Shown here piece by piece: positions 39,541 to 50,000 of a stretch of 64,000 nt of DNA. Location of the stretch: positions 974,296 through 1,038,295 of the forward strand of contig CAADRB010000033.1 of assembly GCA_900708905.1 (NCBI GenBank), read 5' to 3'. A program made the translations under genes and the position numbers. The notes below the pieces were generated by a model. It was given only the letters and a program-made list of their open reading frames with translations. It made no database searches and was not told where the DNA came from. Position 1 is the first letter of the stretch. Each line of letters begins with the position of its first letter. Origin of the DNA: Hymenolepis diminuta. Lineage: Eukaryota; Platyhelminthes; Cestoda; Cyclophyllidea; Hymenolepididae.

Positions 39541-41410
39541 TAAGTGGCATGAAATAATTTTATGAAAGTATGACGGTAAAAATGCCAATATCGATAATTA
39601 TTTAGGCTCCCAAATGTTCCCAATGTTTTCTTTCAATTACCACGAAGAAAAATTAATATCTTTGGGATTTCTTTATACGAATAATTCTGTTTTTTCAAGC
39701 GATGGCATTATTGGAAAAGATCTACAGCTTACGGGTCGTTAGTATAGTGAGAGTTTCCATGATTATTGTGCCTCCTAGTGTTTACGAACTTTACCATGGC
39801 CTGAAAGGAAGACATAAGGACTGTTTTTGGACAATTTATTTGGAGAGAACAAGAAGGGATTAAAGATAGGGAATTATAAAGGGTTAGATAAAGTGAAATA
39901 AACTTCGATTTGAGGTAAGTTGAAAACTATAATTGCCTTCAAAAAACACAAATTTTAACCCGTAATATTCATTTTAATAGCACATTTAATGGAAGAGGAA
40001 GGAGTTTATGCTAAACTCTTGGGCCTAGAAAGTAAAATCGTATTGTTATTGGTGTCCACTTATCCTTAAAACCTCCATTTGAGGCATTTACTAGCGCTAA
40101 GTTTGACTGAAACCGTGTGAGCCTTTGTGTCTCATTCACTTAAAATTCATTCCGCCATTCATCTACGCGTCTCATTCTCCATTCCACTATGCGTAATCCA
40201 TGTGTGGTCCCACAATGAGTCTATTTCATACACTATACAAAGAACTGTCGCATTTCGACAATTGAAGTGCACGAGGTGCGTCAGAGAGTGTCATTATTAC
40301 ATTTTTGTGCGTGATTCTTAGACTTAACACATTCTGGTTTATTTTGGTTCTCCTAATTCCTAATTGTTTGGAACTGTATTGATTCCAATGCCACCACTAG
40401 ACTTCTTGGAACACTTTAAAGTACAACATGATCCTAGATTTGAAAGCTCTTTTCGAGAACCACTCTGAATCTCGGCTTTGAGCGACGAAAATTTGTCATC
40501 GCAATTACTGATATTGCCTCGCCTATTAGTAGCTCACAAAATAATATGGGTTTGGGTGTTGATGCCTCTGCAATAGCCATAGAACAGTTAGTTACTATAA
40601 ACTAAGATATCCACCTAATTCAGCATGCCTAACAACCATTATAATTATTGGACCTGTGAAGTACATTAGCATTAAAAACGATGACTGTATTTATACCAAT
40701 AAGTATATTTGATTTAATTACCCTTCATATTTTTACTGTATATTATTAATACAAATTGATTTTTCACAATTTCTGAACAAAGATATGATATAAAAGTAGT
40801 AATGATAAAATGGGAAATTTTTGATCCTGTGGTATTTCATCTTGACAATAAGTTTGCGATGAAATTTATCACTTTAATCACTTCTAGCCCATTAACTTTC
40901 TCTGTTCATATTGACGTGTGAATTTTTCATAATAGCGAATATAAGATCATCTGTCTCCTCAAATTACAGACCACTAAGTATAAAAAGCGCTGCCGTCTAA
41001 TATAAAACTCTTTTAAATCATTTTAAATTAACAAATTTATAATTATCAATAAATCATTTCACTTCACCAAACTTTAATCATCTAAATTAAGCTGGGTTAG
41101 AAATCATCTATTTGCATTCACCGGGCCAAATATCGATTCTCCCCGCATGAGTTGTCAGCTAGAAGAAATGCTCTGAAATGAAACATCAATGTTCATTGCA
41201 GTAAATTAACATGAATCAGGTAAAATTTTCCAAAGGCGACACTACAGTGAGTCAATTTGGCAAACTTACAAATTCACAAATAAAGCAAAAGTTTTCCGCT
41301 CCCATCCTTACAGGTTTGAACCGGCAGGATAATACTTATCGTTAGTCTATATGCACTTACAGGTACGCGCTTCCTCAACTGAAAGAGATCTTGTTGACTA
41401 ATTTTCAAGC
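39541..41410. other. intergenic sequence
   Basis: I see no coding sequence or repeat that I can support between the transposon remnant and the 3' end of the four-span membrane protein gene. The frame at 40127-40321 plus is short and without motifs. Confidence 0.55.
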
Positions 41411-41412
41411 CG

Positions 41413-41418
41413 TTTATT
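41413..41418 (-). promoter_or_regulatory. polyadenylation signal AATAAA
   Basis: An AATAAA on the minus strand lies about 44 nt beyond the stop codon of the four-span membrane protein gene, a natural place for its 3' end. The motif is common in AT-rich DNA, so support comes mainly from position. Confidence 0.5.
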
Positions 41419-41461
41419 TAAATGAAACGAAATTAAAATAATAATTTAAGAAAAAAGCTAT

Positions 41462-42094
41462 TTATCTGCTTGCATAATATTTACTGTGGAAATTATCAAG
41501 CATGATATCCGATGATATTCTCTTGATAACAACAGTAGGGTTCGCACGACCTGAAGCATAAGAAGGTTCACGCGATATCGATTCCTGATTTCCCGAATTC
41601 TGATGAGCAGCCATGAGAGAGGTGATTGCAAGAAATGCGGGAAGAATGCAGAAGATGATATTCACAAGAGATATAGCCGCAACGGTGATGTGTGTTTTTC
41701 CAGTAAATACAATTGTGACAATGGCACCGGCAGTACAAACAAGAAACTGAATGAAATCTACAGATAACATTAACCAGTTCATGAATTTATCAGCATTTCT
41801 TGGAGCCAGAGTATGAATAATCATTGTAATTTGGAGAACAATTGCTCCACTTCCCGTGAGAAAGCCGAGGTAACTGAAGTAAGAAGAAGATACTTGTAGA
41901 TCAACAAGAATCGTTAGAGAAATGAGAAATGCCCCAATTGCTAGTGGAAGGAGGCTGTGAAGAAGGACCAGAATAATATCGGCCCCCTGATGAACGTGAC
42001 GACGAAATTTAGGAAACTTTTTCTTCTTGGGTTCTGCATTATCCTGTTTAATTTGAGGTACCACATCTTTCTCATTCTTCTTATTGTGACCCAT
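41462..42094 (-). CDS. four-span membrane protein, unrecognised family (210 aa)
   Basis: A complete single-exon frame from ATG to stop. The first 35 residues are hydrophilic and lysine-rich, with KKKKFPKFRR at about 23-32. Four hydrophobic segments follow at about 38-64, 74-96, 106-130 and 135-161, and a hydrophilic Ser/Asn-rich tail covers 162-210. This predicts a tetraspan protein with both ends in the cytosol (inference from the positive N-terminus). The Cys-rich large loop of tetraspanins is absent; a MARVEL-like or invertebrate-specific tetraspan family is conceivable, but I do not recognise it. The composition is clearly less biased than the surroundings, no frame damage is seen, and a polyadenylation signal follows 44 nt after the stop. 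I chose this ATG because a good 3' splice acceptor lies just upstream. Function unknown. Confidence 0.8.
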   Translation of the reverse strand: MGHNKKNEKDVVPQIKQDNAEPKKKKFPKFRRHVHQGADIILVLLHSLLPLAIGAFLISLTILVDLQVSSSYFSYLGFLTGSGAIVLQITMIIHTLAPRNADKFMNWLMLSVDFIQFLVCTAGAIVTIVFTGKTHITVAAISLVNIIFCILPAFLAITSLMAAHQNSGNQESISREPSYASGRANPTVVIKRISSDIMLDNFHSKYYASR

Positions 42095-42104
42095 TTTTTA
42101 CGTG

Positions 42105-42131
42105 AGGAGAGAGTGAGAGAGAGAGAGAGAG
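42105..42131. repeat. (GA)n/(CT)n microsatellite
   Basis: An almost pure GA run on the plus strand, hence CT on the transcribed strand. It falls within the predicted 5' untranslated region of the four-span membrane protein gene, between the acceptor at 42151-42153 and the ATG. Confidence 0.85.
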
Positions 42132-42150
42132 CAAAACTGGTGATTATGAT

Positions 42151-42153
42151 CTG
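42151..42153 (-). promoter_or_regulatory. 3' splice acceptor before the four-span gene
   Basis: On the minus strand a pyrimidine-rich stretch ending CTTATACTTGCAG lies 56 nt before the ATG of the membrane protein. It would serve either a 5' untranslated intron or a spliced-leader trans-splicing event. I see no matching upstream exon. Confidence 0.35.
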
Positions 42154-42169
42154 CAAGTATAAGAGGTAA

Positions 42170-43057
42170 TTGTGGGTTGACCTTAACCTAGTAGTCTGGT
42201 TGGGTGTACTTAAACTAGTACAACGGATTCTGTGGTTAGTTGGAGATTGTAAGTGATATCAGTAATGATGACAACAAATAAAAAAATATCAACTTTGATG
42301 GAACAAAGAAATGCATAGAAAGCATATTTTTCAGTGTATCTGACAAAAAAGTCAGTGTCTTGCATGATAAAAACATAAACGCAAAACGAATTAACGATTC
42401 ATAAAGTTCAGAGATACTTTCCATCGATTGAATAAATAATATTATATTTTTGTATCACATTTTTTTATTTTAAACGGTAAATCCAAAATGCGTTTATACC
42501 GATTTCCAAGAACTGCAACTGAAAGGAAGACATCAGTGGAATATTAAGATTGTCAGACAGTTAAACAGGTAAAAAATTTTGAGGCCTTTGACCATAATGA
42601 GTGATACTTCTTCAGACCTCACCAATTTACTCATTTTAAACTTACCGGCTTTAACTCTGTAAAGATTAGAGAAAAGCCTCTCTTTAATCATTTGAATTTG
42701 AGCAATCTAGAACGAGGACTTTTTTCAGCTATCAGACGAAATAATACCAATAAAATTGACCTTAAGACTTGGCTTCTGAAAACTAGCGCAATCTCCACTA
42801 ATCGCCTTCAAAGCTAAGCTTCAAGTGAATAGAACGCTTTCAAGTATCTCAAGGTCAACGACGTTCCTTTCAATAAATATTACAATATCGAGATCACATC
42901 TCTGATTCAAAGTTTAATCTAGAGGTCTGAGTAAATTTTCAGATTATCACAAGTTTGATCATGAGTCAGAAGGAGATTCAATGGCGTCTTACATAGAATA
43001 TTCTAAACCAATTTGGTTATAAATAATAAATAAAAATAGAGGCCATTTAAAACGCAG
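42170..43057. other. intergenic sequence
   Basis: No coding sequence or repeat that I can support; AT-rich, with only short frames. Confidence 0.5.
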
Positions 43058-43085
43058 ATTTATTTATGCACGGTTATTAATATAA

Positions 43086-43415
43086 TTAATTGCATAAAAT
43101 AATTTTATGTTCTAAGTACACTTTATGATTTACCAAATAATTATCCTTAGATCCATTCCGTATATAAAAGAAGGAGGTCAAAAGAAGAAGAAACCATGCC
43201 ATAGAGCGTATCATTTCAACTGACTTATTTCTATTAATTTCTACTTGAAGTGACAACAGAATTTGACTCGTGATTGGCATCCATTCATTCATGTATTTAG
43301 GGAGATACTCTCTTATCAAATTGCGGTCTAAGGAAAGAGCATTTAGGGGATCTTTCATCCAGTCTGTAATTTTCTCTTTAATTTTTGCTGAAGGAAAGTG
43401 AACTCCAAATTACTT
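43086..43415 (-). CDS. possible terminal exon, unrecognised
   Basis: A minus-strand frame ending in a stop at 43086 stays open to about 43415. It contains segments such as WMKDPLNALSLDRNLIREYL followed by a short hydrophobic stretch (SMAWFLLLLTSFFYI), and the first part has a more protein-like composition than neighbouring chance frames. A candidate splice acceptor (TTTCCTTCAG) lies at the upstream end and an AATAAA lies about 22-27 nt past the stop, near 43059-43064. I found no upstream exon with a matching phase and no homology that I recognise, so this may be a chance frame. Confidence 0.2.
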
Positions 43416-43849
43416 CTTTCATTAAAGCAATTTGCATGTGATCAAACTTGTTGATAATAAGATGGAAAATTTAGAAGTCGGTTCCCATTGGATGTTTTTA
43501 AACTGAAAGACAGATTGAGCCAACCTTACCATAGATCTCGAGCTATTTAGAAATCAATGGATTCCCTAAACTTATTATATGGATAAAACCTTTTCGTAAT
43601 TTTAATTACGTCTGATTATGATAACAAGGGAACAAATTAAAGGAAAATAAATTACCTAAAATTGAAAATGCGAGATACTCTCGTTATTCATGTTCATTTA
43701 CTAAGGGTATTTTTGTTCTTTGCGATCTCGTAAGCGGCCAGTTATTGCTACGACATTAGCTCGATGGTTCAGCTAGATACGATTATTTCTAAGGTTTGAT
43801 TATACAATGCGTGATATGATAGCTGGGGCAAAGTTAGTCTGGTATATTC

Positions 43850-44085
43850 ATGATTTTTATTGAGGTCGGAGTAACAACTAACGGCTGGCAGCTTACAACA
43901 ACAACAGTTCCAAATAGCAGGACACAAAGAGTTGCACAGGCCAACGTGTATTGGAATAAACGACGAGGGGGGATTGAGCAAGTAGGAGAGATGTGGGAGA
44001 GAGGAGAACATAGGGAAGTGTGGGAGCCAGTGCCTGACGCGTGTGAGTCTGCCCGTATGTGTGTGAAACGGTACACATATGGAAA
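43850..44085 (-). repeat. LTR-like repeat, minus copy
   Basis: Read on the minus strand, this less AT-rich CT-rich stretch aligns by eye with 45760-45985 on the plus strand. The best match is CGTTTATTCCAATACACG against the partner's GGTTTGTTCAATACATTT, and both continue with a TTGTTGTT-rich part. After the repeat both show a stretch like TTGGTNRCCCCGA (here GTTACTCCGACC), which resembles what follows an LTR in some gypsy-like elements. The overlapping frames on both strands here are by-products of this composition. Identification as an LTR is tentative. Confidence 0.35.
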
Positions 44086-44229
44086 GTGAATCGATAAACT
44101 CATGTAGGCATGACAGATAGGGGTTTTAGTCATAGGGGACGTCACCACTGTTTCGCGAACCAAAATCAAATTATTTTCACCGAGAATGCGATAGAGTAAT
44201 TTTGAAAAATGCAGAGTCATCCTTCAAGA

Positions 44230-45640
44230 ATTTACCAATCATGGAAGGTAATAACTGCAGTAAAATATCCATATCACCCTAACAGAAAATAAACAATATC
44301 TACTTGCTAACATCAGTAGTAAGGATTTCAAACGTATTTATAACTGAGAAAATATATTAGTTTAAAAACCAGGTAGCGAGAAGTAATACGGTAAATATTA
44401 TAAATATATTTCAAGAGGTATGAAAACACTATTTATGCCAAAGTGGCAAATTAGTATTCATTTTTTTCAAGTATTGAGAAACAAAAGCTCGACTTGCTCT
44501 ATCAATGACAGTAAGAGAACTTACGTCACAACACACTTCTGATGCAATCCCACTTTGTGTTGCTTTTAGCATTTTCAGTATAAGCATGTTGGTAAAGAAA
44601 TTAACGTTTAAGTTCAATATCAATCAATCTTATTCCATTTTTAATTATGAGTAACTATTAGGAGGTACTTACTTGCGATTACAGGACTGGCAATCTCTCC
44701 GTCTTTCATCACCTTTTCTTCGTTCCGTTTTTTTGTTATCACCCCTCTCCCTCCCCTGAATTTTAGGAGCTGTTGTACAATAAAATTTGATTGACTTAAC
44801 ATTTTTGGAATTGCAGTTTGTAAACTGTGGTCATCTGCTGTTGGCTATTTATCTTGGCTCCAAACACTCATTATATACGCATATTCAGACTCTTCGGGTG
44901 CCTAAATAAACTATTTAGGATTCGGTGGTTAAGTTTACTACTCTAGACCTTCTATAAGCGCTTTATTACTGTAGACATAATGGTTAGCACTGTTGAATGA
45001 CGACCGATTACTGTTTTATTTTCACTGCATCTACACGATTCTCCCTGATGAAAATGGGTTTAAAGTTTTACTAATAGTATTTGCCATTAAGCAGTATATG
45101 CCACATTTTTTCCCTTCTTATCACCCAGTCAACTGATTTCGTTGTCTGTAAATCTCGCTTGCTCAGAATGGATTGCAGACTTAACTGCTGATATTATGAA
45201 ATCGAATAGTTAAAGGTCGTCACTCGGTGAAAACTGGTCCAAATCAACTACTGTCACTATTCCCGGTGATTAGCAATCAGACCACATCCGAATGTTACCA
45301 TTAATACAACGACGGCCATCTATTTGGCAGAAATTACAGTCGCCTAAATACAGCCCTGGACTATAGAATTGCTTAGCCGCTTCTTTAACTAATAACCGAA
45401 CTACTAACACGATTGCCCGGATTCAAGCATAGAAATATAATAATCGGTAATCCAGTGCATGAGGAATAAAACCTGTGAACACCAAGCTTTTCAATTCGGT
45501 CTCCTACAAATCCTATTGCCAATCACCCATTTAGAAGTATGTATATACAATGTCTAATAATCTCTCTGCGTCTCATTGAGAGTCCTTATGGTAATGCAAC
45601 GTTTCCACTGAAGGATGACTCTCCTTACATTTCCCAAAAT
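44230..45640. other. sequence between the two LTR-like repeats
   Basis: No reverse transcriptase, integrase or gag motif is visible in any frame, so the two flanking repeats are unlikely to bound a single full element; their opposite orientation also argues against it. A frame at 44429-44623 minus contains a GAC/GTAAGT donor-like site near 44524 but nothing else convincing. Confidence 0.45.
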
Positions 45641-45759
45641 TACTCTTTATTCGTATTCTTTATGAGAATACGTCGATTTTTCGCCTTTGTATCCCTATGA
45701 CTCAAAAACCCTTATTTGTCATGTCTAAAAGCGTCTACCGATCCCTCCATTTCCATAAC

Positions 45760-45985
45760 CCTCGTTTCCTCGTTTCACTAAAAGCATACCTATTCCCATC
45801 CCCTCATGCGCATCCTCGCCCAAGTGACACACACTCGTGGTTTGTTCAATACATTTTGGCTCAACCAGCTCTTGGTTGTTATTACTGTTAGTTATAGTCT
45901 TAGCTTCTACAATCAAGATCTGCTTTATTAGTTCCTACAATTCGATAACTCCTAAATTGGTAGCCCCCGATTCCTTTTCACCCCA
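45760..45985 (+). repeat. LTR-like repeat, plus copy
   Basis: Partner of 43850-44085 in opposite orientation. The conserved core is about 45833-45900. It is followed near 45956-45973 by ATTGGTAGCCCCCGATTCC, which resembles an LTR end plus primer-binding site of gypsy-like retrotransposons; I did not match it to a tRNA 3' end. Solo-LTR or terminal-repeat miniature elements would explain the lack of coding sequence. Confidence 0.35.
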
Positions 45986-46422
45986 ACAGTTGCCACATCA
46001 CTATCCTAATGATGAAAATTACTGCAATTGGAAATGATCACCTGCTTACGAATACCACTCGCGCTCTTCCGTTACCAGAATTAAAGTATTTATAAATGAG
46101 TAAAAAGGACTAGCTGTATTTGGATTATAAGCAACAAGAGAGACACAAGTAAACCCCTCAAAAGGACAAAGTCTGCAAGAGATAGAGAGAGCATAGCGTC
46201 TAAATTAGCCAAAAGGAATAGAGAATGCGCCAAAATTAATATTTACAAAAGAATGAATCAATTTGTCAAAGTAGGAGGAAAAAATTATGAGGAACAGGAA
46301 ATCAGAAAGAAAGCAAAACAAATCAAAAGAGAAAAATGCTCACCGAGAAAACACACAAATGTGAGTAAACACAACACCAAGAATTTATATATAAAAAAGA
46401 GATACTAGAACAGTGGCCGAGT
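45986..46422. other. downstream flank of the amine oxidase gene
   Basis: This includes the 3' untranslated region of the amine oxidase gene. No canonical AATAAA is found in the first 150 nt after the stop; AT-rich variants occur. Nothing else is recognisable. Confidence 0.45.
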
Positions 46423-47061
46423 TTAAGATTTCGGTCCTTCAAGAGCCGGAAGATTGCATAGAGGGAGGAGGTTAAAGAGCTGCCTAAAAGCTTCAAGGGA
46501 TATAAAGAATTCGACTCTGCTATCATCATCAGATCGTTGACGTTTCGCGGGAGAAGGTGAAGTCGCGTCCTCATCTTCTGTCACTTTGAAAGGGCTCTGA
46601 AGTTCTGCACATCTCTCCGTTTGATCTCTTTGTGGTTCTGTGATTGTAGAACAATTGGAGGAGCAGTTTGAAGAGATAGATGCACACGGTGAAGAGGAGA
46701 AATTATCAAGACCGTCCAGACTTGCATTTCCAGAGTCGCGACGTCGTCTACGATTAGTCCCACGACGACGTCCACGCTGAGGTGTGGAACGGGGGCTGGT
46801 GCTAGTTGTGCTAATACTACTAGGACAGGAGTTGGTTTGACCTCGACGTAGCATGGTGTGTGGGGGAAGGGCCCGATTTCCACGACCCATTAGATAGTCG
46901 ACAATTCGAACATCACGAAGTCGACAACGACCACCTTGTTGAAAGTGATCTAAAATGTCAAAAGCTCGCTCGATTCCTGTGAGAAAGGCACCGTGAGTGC
47001 ACTGTTGACCGCCCTGACTATCGATTGTAGCTTCACCAGCAAAGAGAACTCGAGGTCGACC
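46423..47061 (-). CDS. amine oxidase exon 5 (residues 497-708) with Ser/Arg-rich tail
   Basis: It begins after TTAAATAG with [12 protein letters not shown], whose GEAT part contacts the FAD pyrophosphate, then [12 protein letters not shown], the last FAD-domain helix. Joining exon 4 directly gives the normal family spacing between the GAY and FAGEAT motifs, so no exon is missing. From about residue 555 there is a non-family tail: a Ser/Thr-Pro stretch, [12 protein letters not shown], Cys/Ser-rich low complexity, an acidic patch, PAKRQR, and a final hydrophobic-helical part ([15 protein letters not shown]) before the stop at 46423. Confidence 0.88.
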   Translation of the reverse strand, partial: GRPRVLFAGEATIDSQGGQQCTHGAFLTGIERAFDILDHFQQGGRCRLRDVRIVDYLMGRGNRALPPHTMLRRGQTNSCPSSISTTSTSPRSTPQRGRRRGTNRRRRRDSGNASLDGLDNFSSSPCASISSNCSSNCSTITEPQRDQTERCAELQSPFKVTEDEDATSPSPAKRQRSDDDSRVEFFISLEAFRQLFNLLPLCNLPALEGPKS

Positions 47062-50000
47062 CTATTTAAAATGACAGAGGAAAGAAAAAGGTCAACAGTA
47101 CCTATGGAAAAGAGTTTGCGACACTCAACAGAGGTTGGGACATTAAAGGAATAGACACTCGCTTAAAATTTTTAAAATGAATACTGTTGCAGCAAAATAT
47201 ATAATCGAGATGTCGGAAAAACTGCCAAAATTGGTCTCATATAATTGTATACTGGCGTATTTTGGCTGAACCGACTGTTGAACTAATTTTATCAGAATTA
47301 CTCCGATGATAATAAATAATAGTATTTAGTGAGCTGCATTATGGACAACTAGGTTCAATTACATTTTTCTAGAATCCAACCTCAGTCCAAATCGTCCGTT
47401 GTTTCTTGGTCTTTATCTTAAGTGGATTCAGTGTTACTAAGATCCACACATGTTTCTGATGTCGAGACTTTATAATCATAATCTGATTCTACTGTCGTTC
47501 AATCTGGACGAAAATGACTCCTGTATCTTGGAATCTGTCATGACTAGAGCCAAATCAACATGTTTGAGAGAATCATCCTTTTTAAAGTGTCTGCTAGGCT
47601 GTGCTAGTGCCAAAACTGCAATCTCAGCTTTTATCAACTAAATACTCTGCAGCCACGAAGATGAGAGCGACGTAATCACTCAACATTTAAAGTTGTACAC
47701 GTTAATACGCACGCTTTCCTCTAGTAACGAATTGGATCGTAATGCAGGTGCTAATGGATGTGACCCATTGCTCATGAAAACCGATATTCGATTCAATTGT
47801 CTCCCACATTTGCCCTTGAAAACGAATCAAGAAAAGAAATTGCTCCTCCGTCTAAAGCTCTAAGAAATTCTCACTTTTCAAGACTAAAAATTGCAAGAAA
47901 AACATTTATACTTCCAGAAAAAATAAATCTCTTATAAATTAGCCTACAGTCATGCTCACATATGGAGATGTCAGAATACTGGACAAATAGCATAGCAACA
48001 GTTACCAAAACGCAGTGAAACATGCTTTGGCCTGAAAACATGGCGATTAATAGAGTTTACCTTGAGTGAATTCTGATGAGCTCGTTTCATCTCGCTAACG
48101 CTTTGGCTACTGGAAGAAAAAATGTATCTGAAACAGCATAATCAAATAAATCAATTTTTGATAAGCTCTAAATGCCGTGAAAATGAATTCATTCAAAAAA
48201 CTAGAACATAAATACTGAAATTTCAATACCAGTACGTGAAGTGTACACATATGAATAAGAAATCAAATGAACTAACACTGTCTAACTTTACTCCTCCCCG
48301 ACCTGCCTTCGTCCTGTTCAGATGCTTTTCCACAATAAAAGTTCTAAATAGTTTTGCTATGCCATGTATTATAAAAAGGACTTTGGAAGCACCATATGCT
48401 AGTTGAGGTTTGTAAAGATAAACTTTATATTTGAAACAAACATAGAACTTGGACATGTGAGGAAAATTTTTACCTCACTTTGTTCTAAGACATAATCGTG
48501 AAATATTTACAAGTATATTCCAAATATCACCTAAAGTGAAAGACATTCTATTTGGGTTAAGAGCATCATTTATATACTGGAAATGCTGAAAATCATTCTA
48601 GTTGTTGTTGATAATCTTATGTGTACACCAACCAGCTGCTTTCTGGCTATCAAAAGAGAGATGTACATCGAGATGCACATGACCAAGATCTCAATCAGGT
48701 TCTTAATCCAGTGGGTTTGGACAAAATTTGTAGCATTTTATGGCGTTCAAGTTAGGAATCTAGGGACCAGATTTTGGAGTCTAATCTTCAGTCTAGCTGC
48801 AGCATATTAAAGAAAAAAGGAAATCACCTGGTGAATTTGGAATCCAGGTGGAGAAAGACCCTTTTGATTCCATTTTCCGTGCCTTCATCCTCTATTTACT
48901 GTTCCTTGGGTTCGAGCTCATACCCGTGATTAAACTTATAATGCACTTTTACTTTGCCATAAGTAATAATTTGTCTTTGATATTAGATAATTACTTCAAA
49001 TCAAAGAACATTAAACTTAACTAAGGCTCGTTATGACTACTGCTCAGAACATGTCTACACGTGATGGTGAATTAACTTAAAGCACACAGCATTTTGTCAA
49101 AGCGACCGAGATAGCAACAATGCACGTGCCCGTATTGTAGTCTGCTGAGTCATCTTATTTCATGCATTCATGAGAGGGTGTGACAGACATATTAGCCAAT
49201 AGGAGTGCCTCTCCAGCAGGACTGTATTCATAGCTTTGTTCAAGAAAACCTGCGGAAGTTGATTTAACAGAAACTTGTAAGAATACATAGTCAGATGATC
49301 ATAATTAACAAGTTATAAATCCGATCAGAGGAGTAAAACGAGCCTAAGCTATTTTTGGTGCCTATCTTGAACAAAAGAGTAGCATTCTGGAGCTCGAACT
49401 CTGCCATACTTCAAGTGATCTGTTAGTTGTGCGATTTGCTGAATGTATACCAATGAGTTTCGAACTTGTGACTCATGACGAAATTCAACAACAATTCTCC
49501 CACGAATAAATGGTAAATGAACAAGAAGATTCGAAGCCATCAAGCGAATTAATCTAACAGTTAAAATGTTGGCAAAGAAAAACAAAAAAAATAGCACTCA
49601 CATTAGGAGGCAGTGACTGTGCATAAGCGTGTCTATCCTCATCACCACAACAATTTGGCTCTCCCGCCGTATAAGCACCGAGTGAGAACGGATCTTCAGA
49701 CCACCTAGTTACATGAGTGAATAATGGGACCGGTCTACGTTCGAGAGGAATTCGATACATTCCCACAAAGGTGTCTATGATTTCATCAATCACCTCTTCA
49801 TCTGATCTACCGGCTAAAGTAATTGGAGAGCCACCCCAAATGTGACACATCAAGGCACCTTGATGACCAAAAAAGTCCAAGTTGAGAGCGTGTAGACGAC
49901 CGTCAGAACTGTTGAGTTGTGCTGTGGTGCGGTCCCAAAATACGTCCTCTGGACGGAATATGAGGATTACCTGTGGAAAGAGAAATATAAAACAAACCGC

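Noticed and set aside
43834..44220. 128-codon minus-strand frame
   Set aside because: It reads through the LTR-like CT-rich repeat, which is open in more than one frame on both strands; it shows no domain.
46581..46883. 100-codon minus-strand frame overlapping exon 5
   Set aside because: It is an alternative frame of the Ser/Arg-rich tail; the exon 5 frame is fixed by the FAGEAT and THGA motifs upstream.
49349..49597. 82-codon minus-strand frame in amine oxidase intron 4, considered as an extra exon
   Set aside because: Exon 4 ends in phase 0; entering this stretch at its best acceptor in phase 0 meets a TGA, and joining exon 4 directly to exon 5 already gives normal family spacing.
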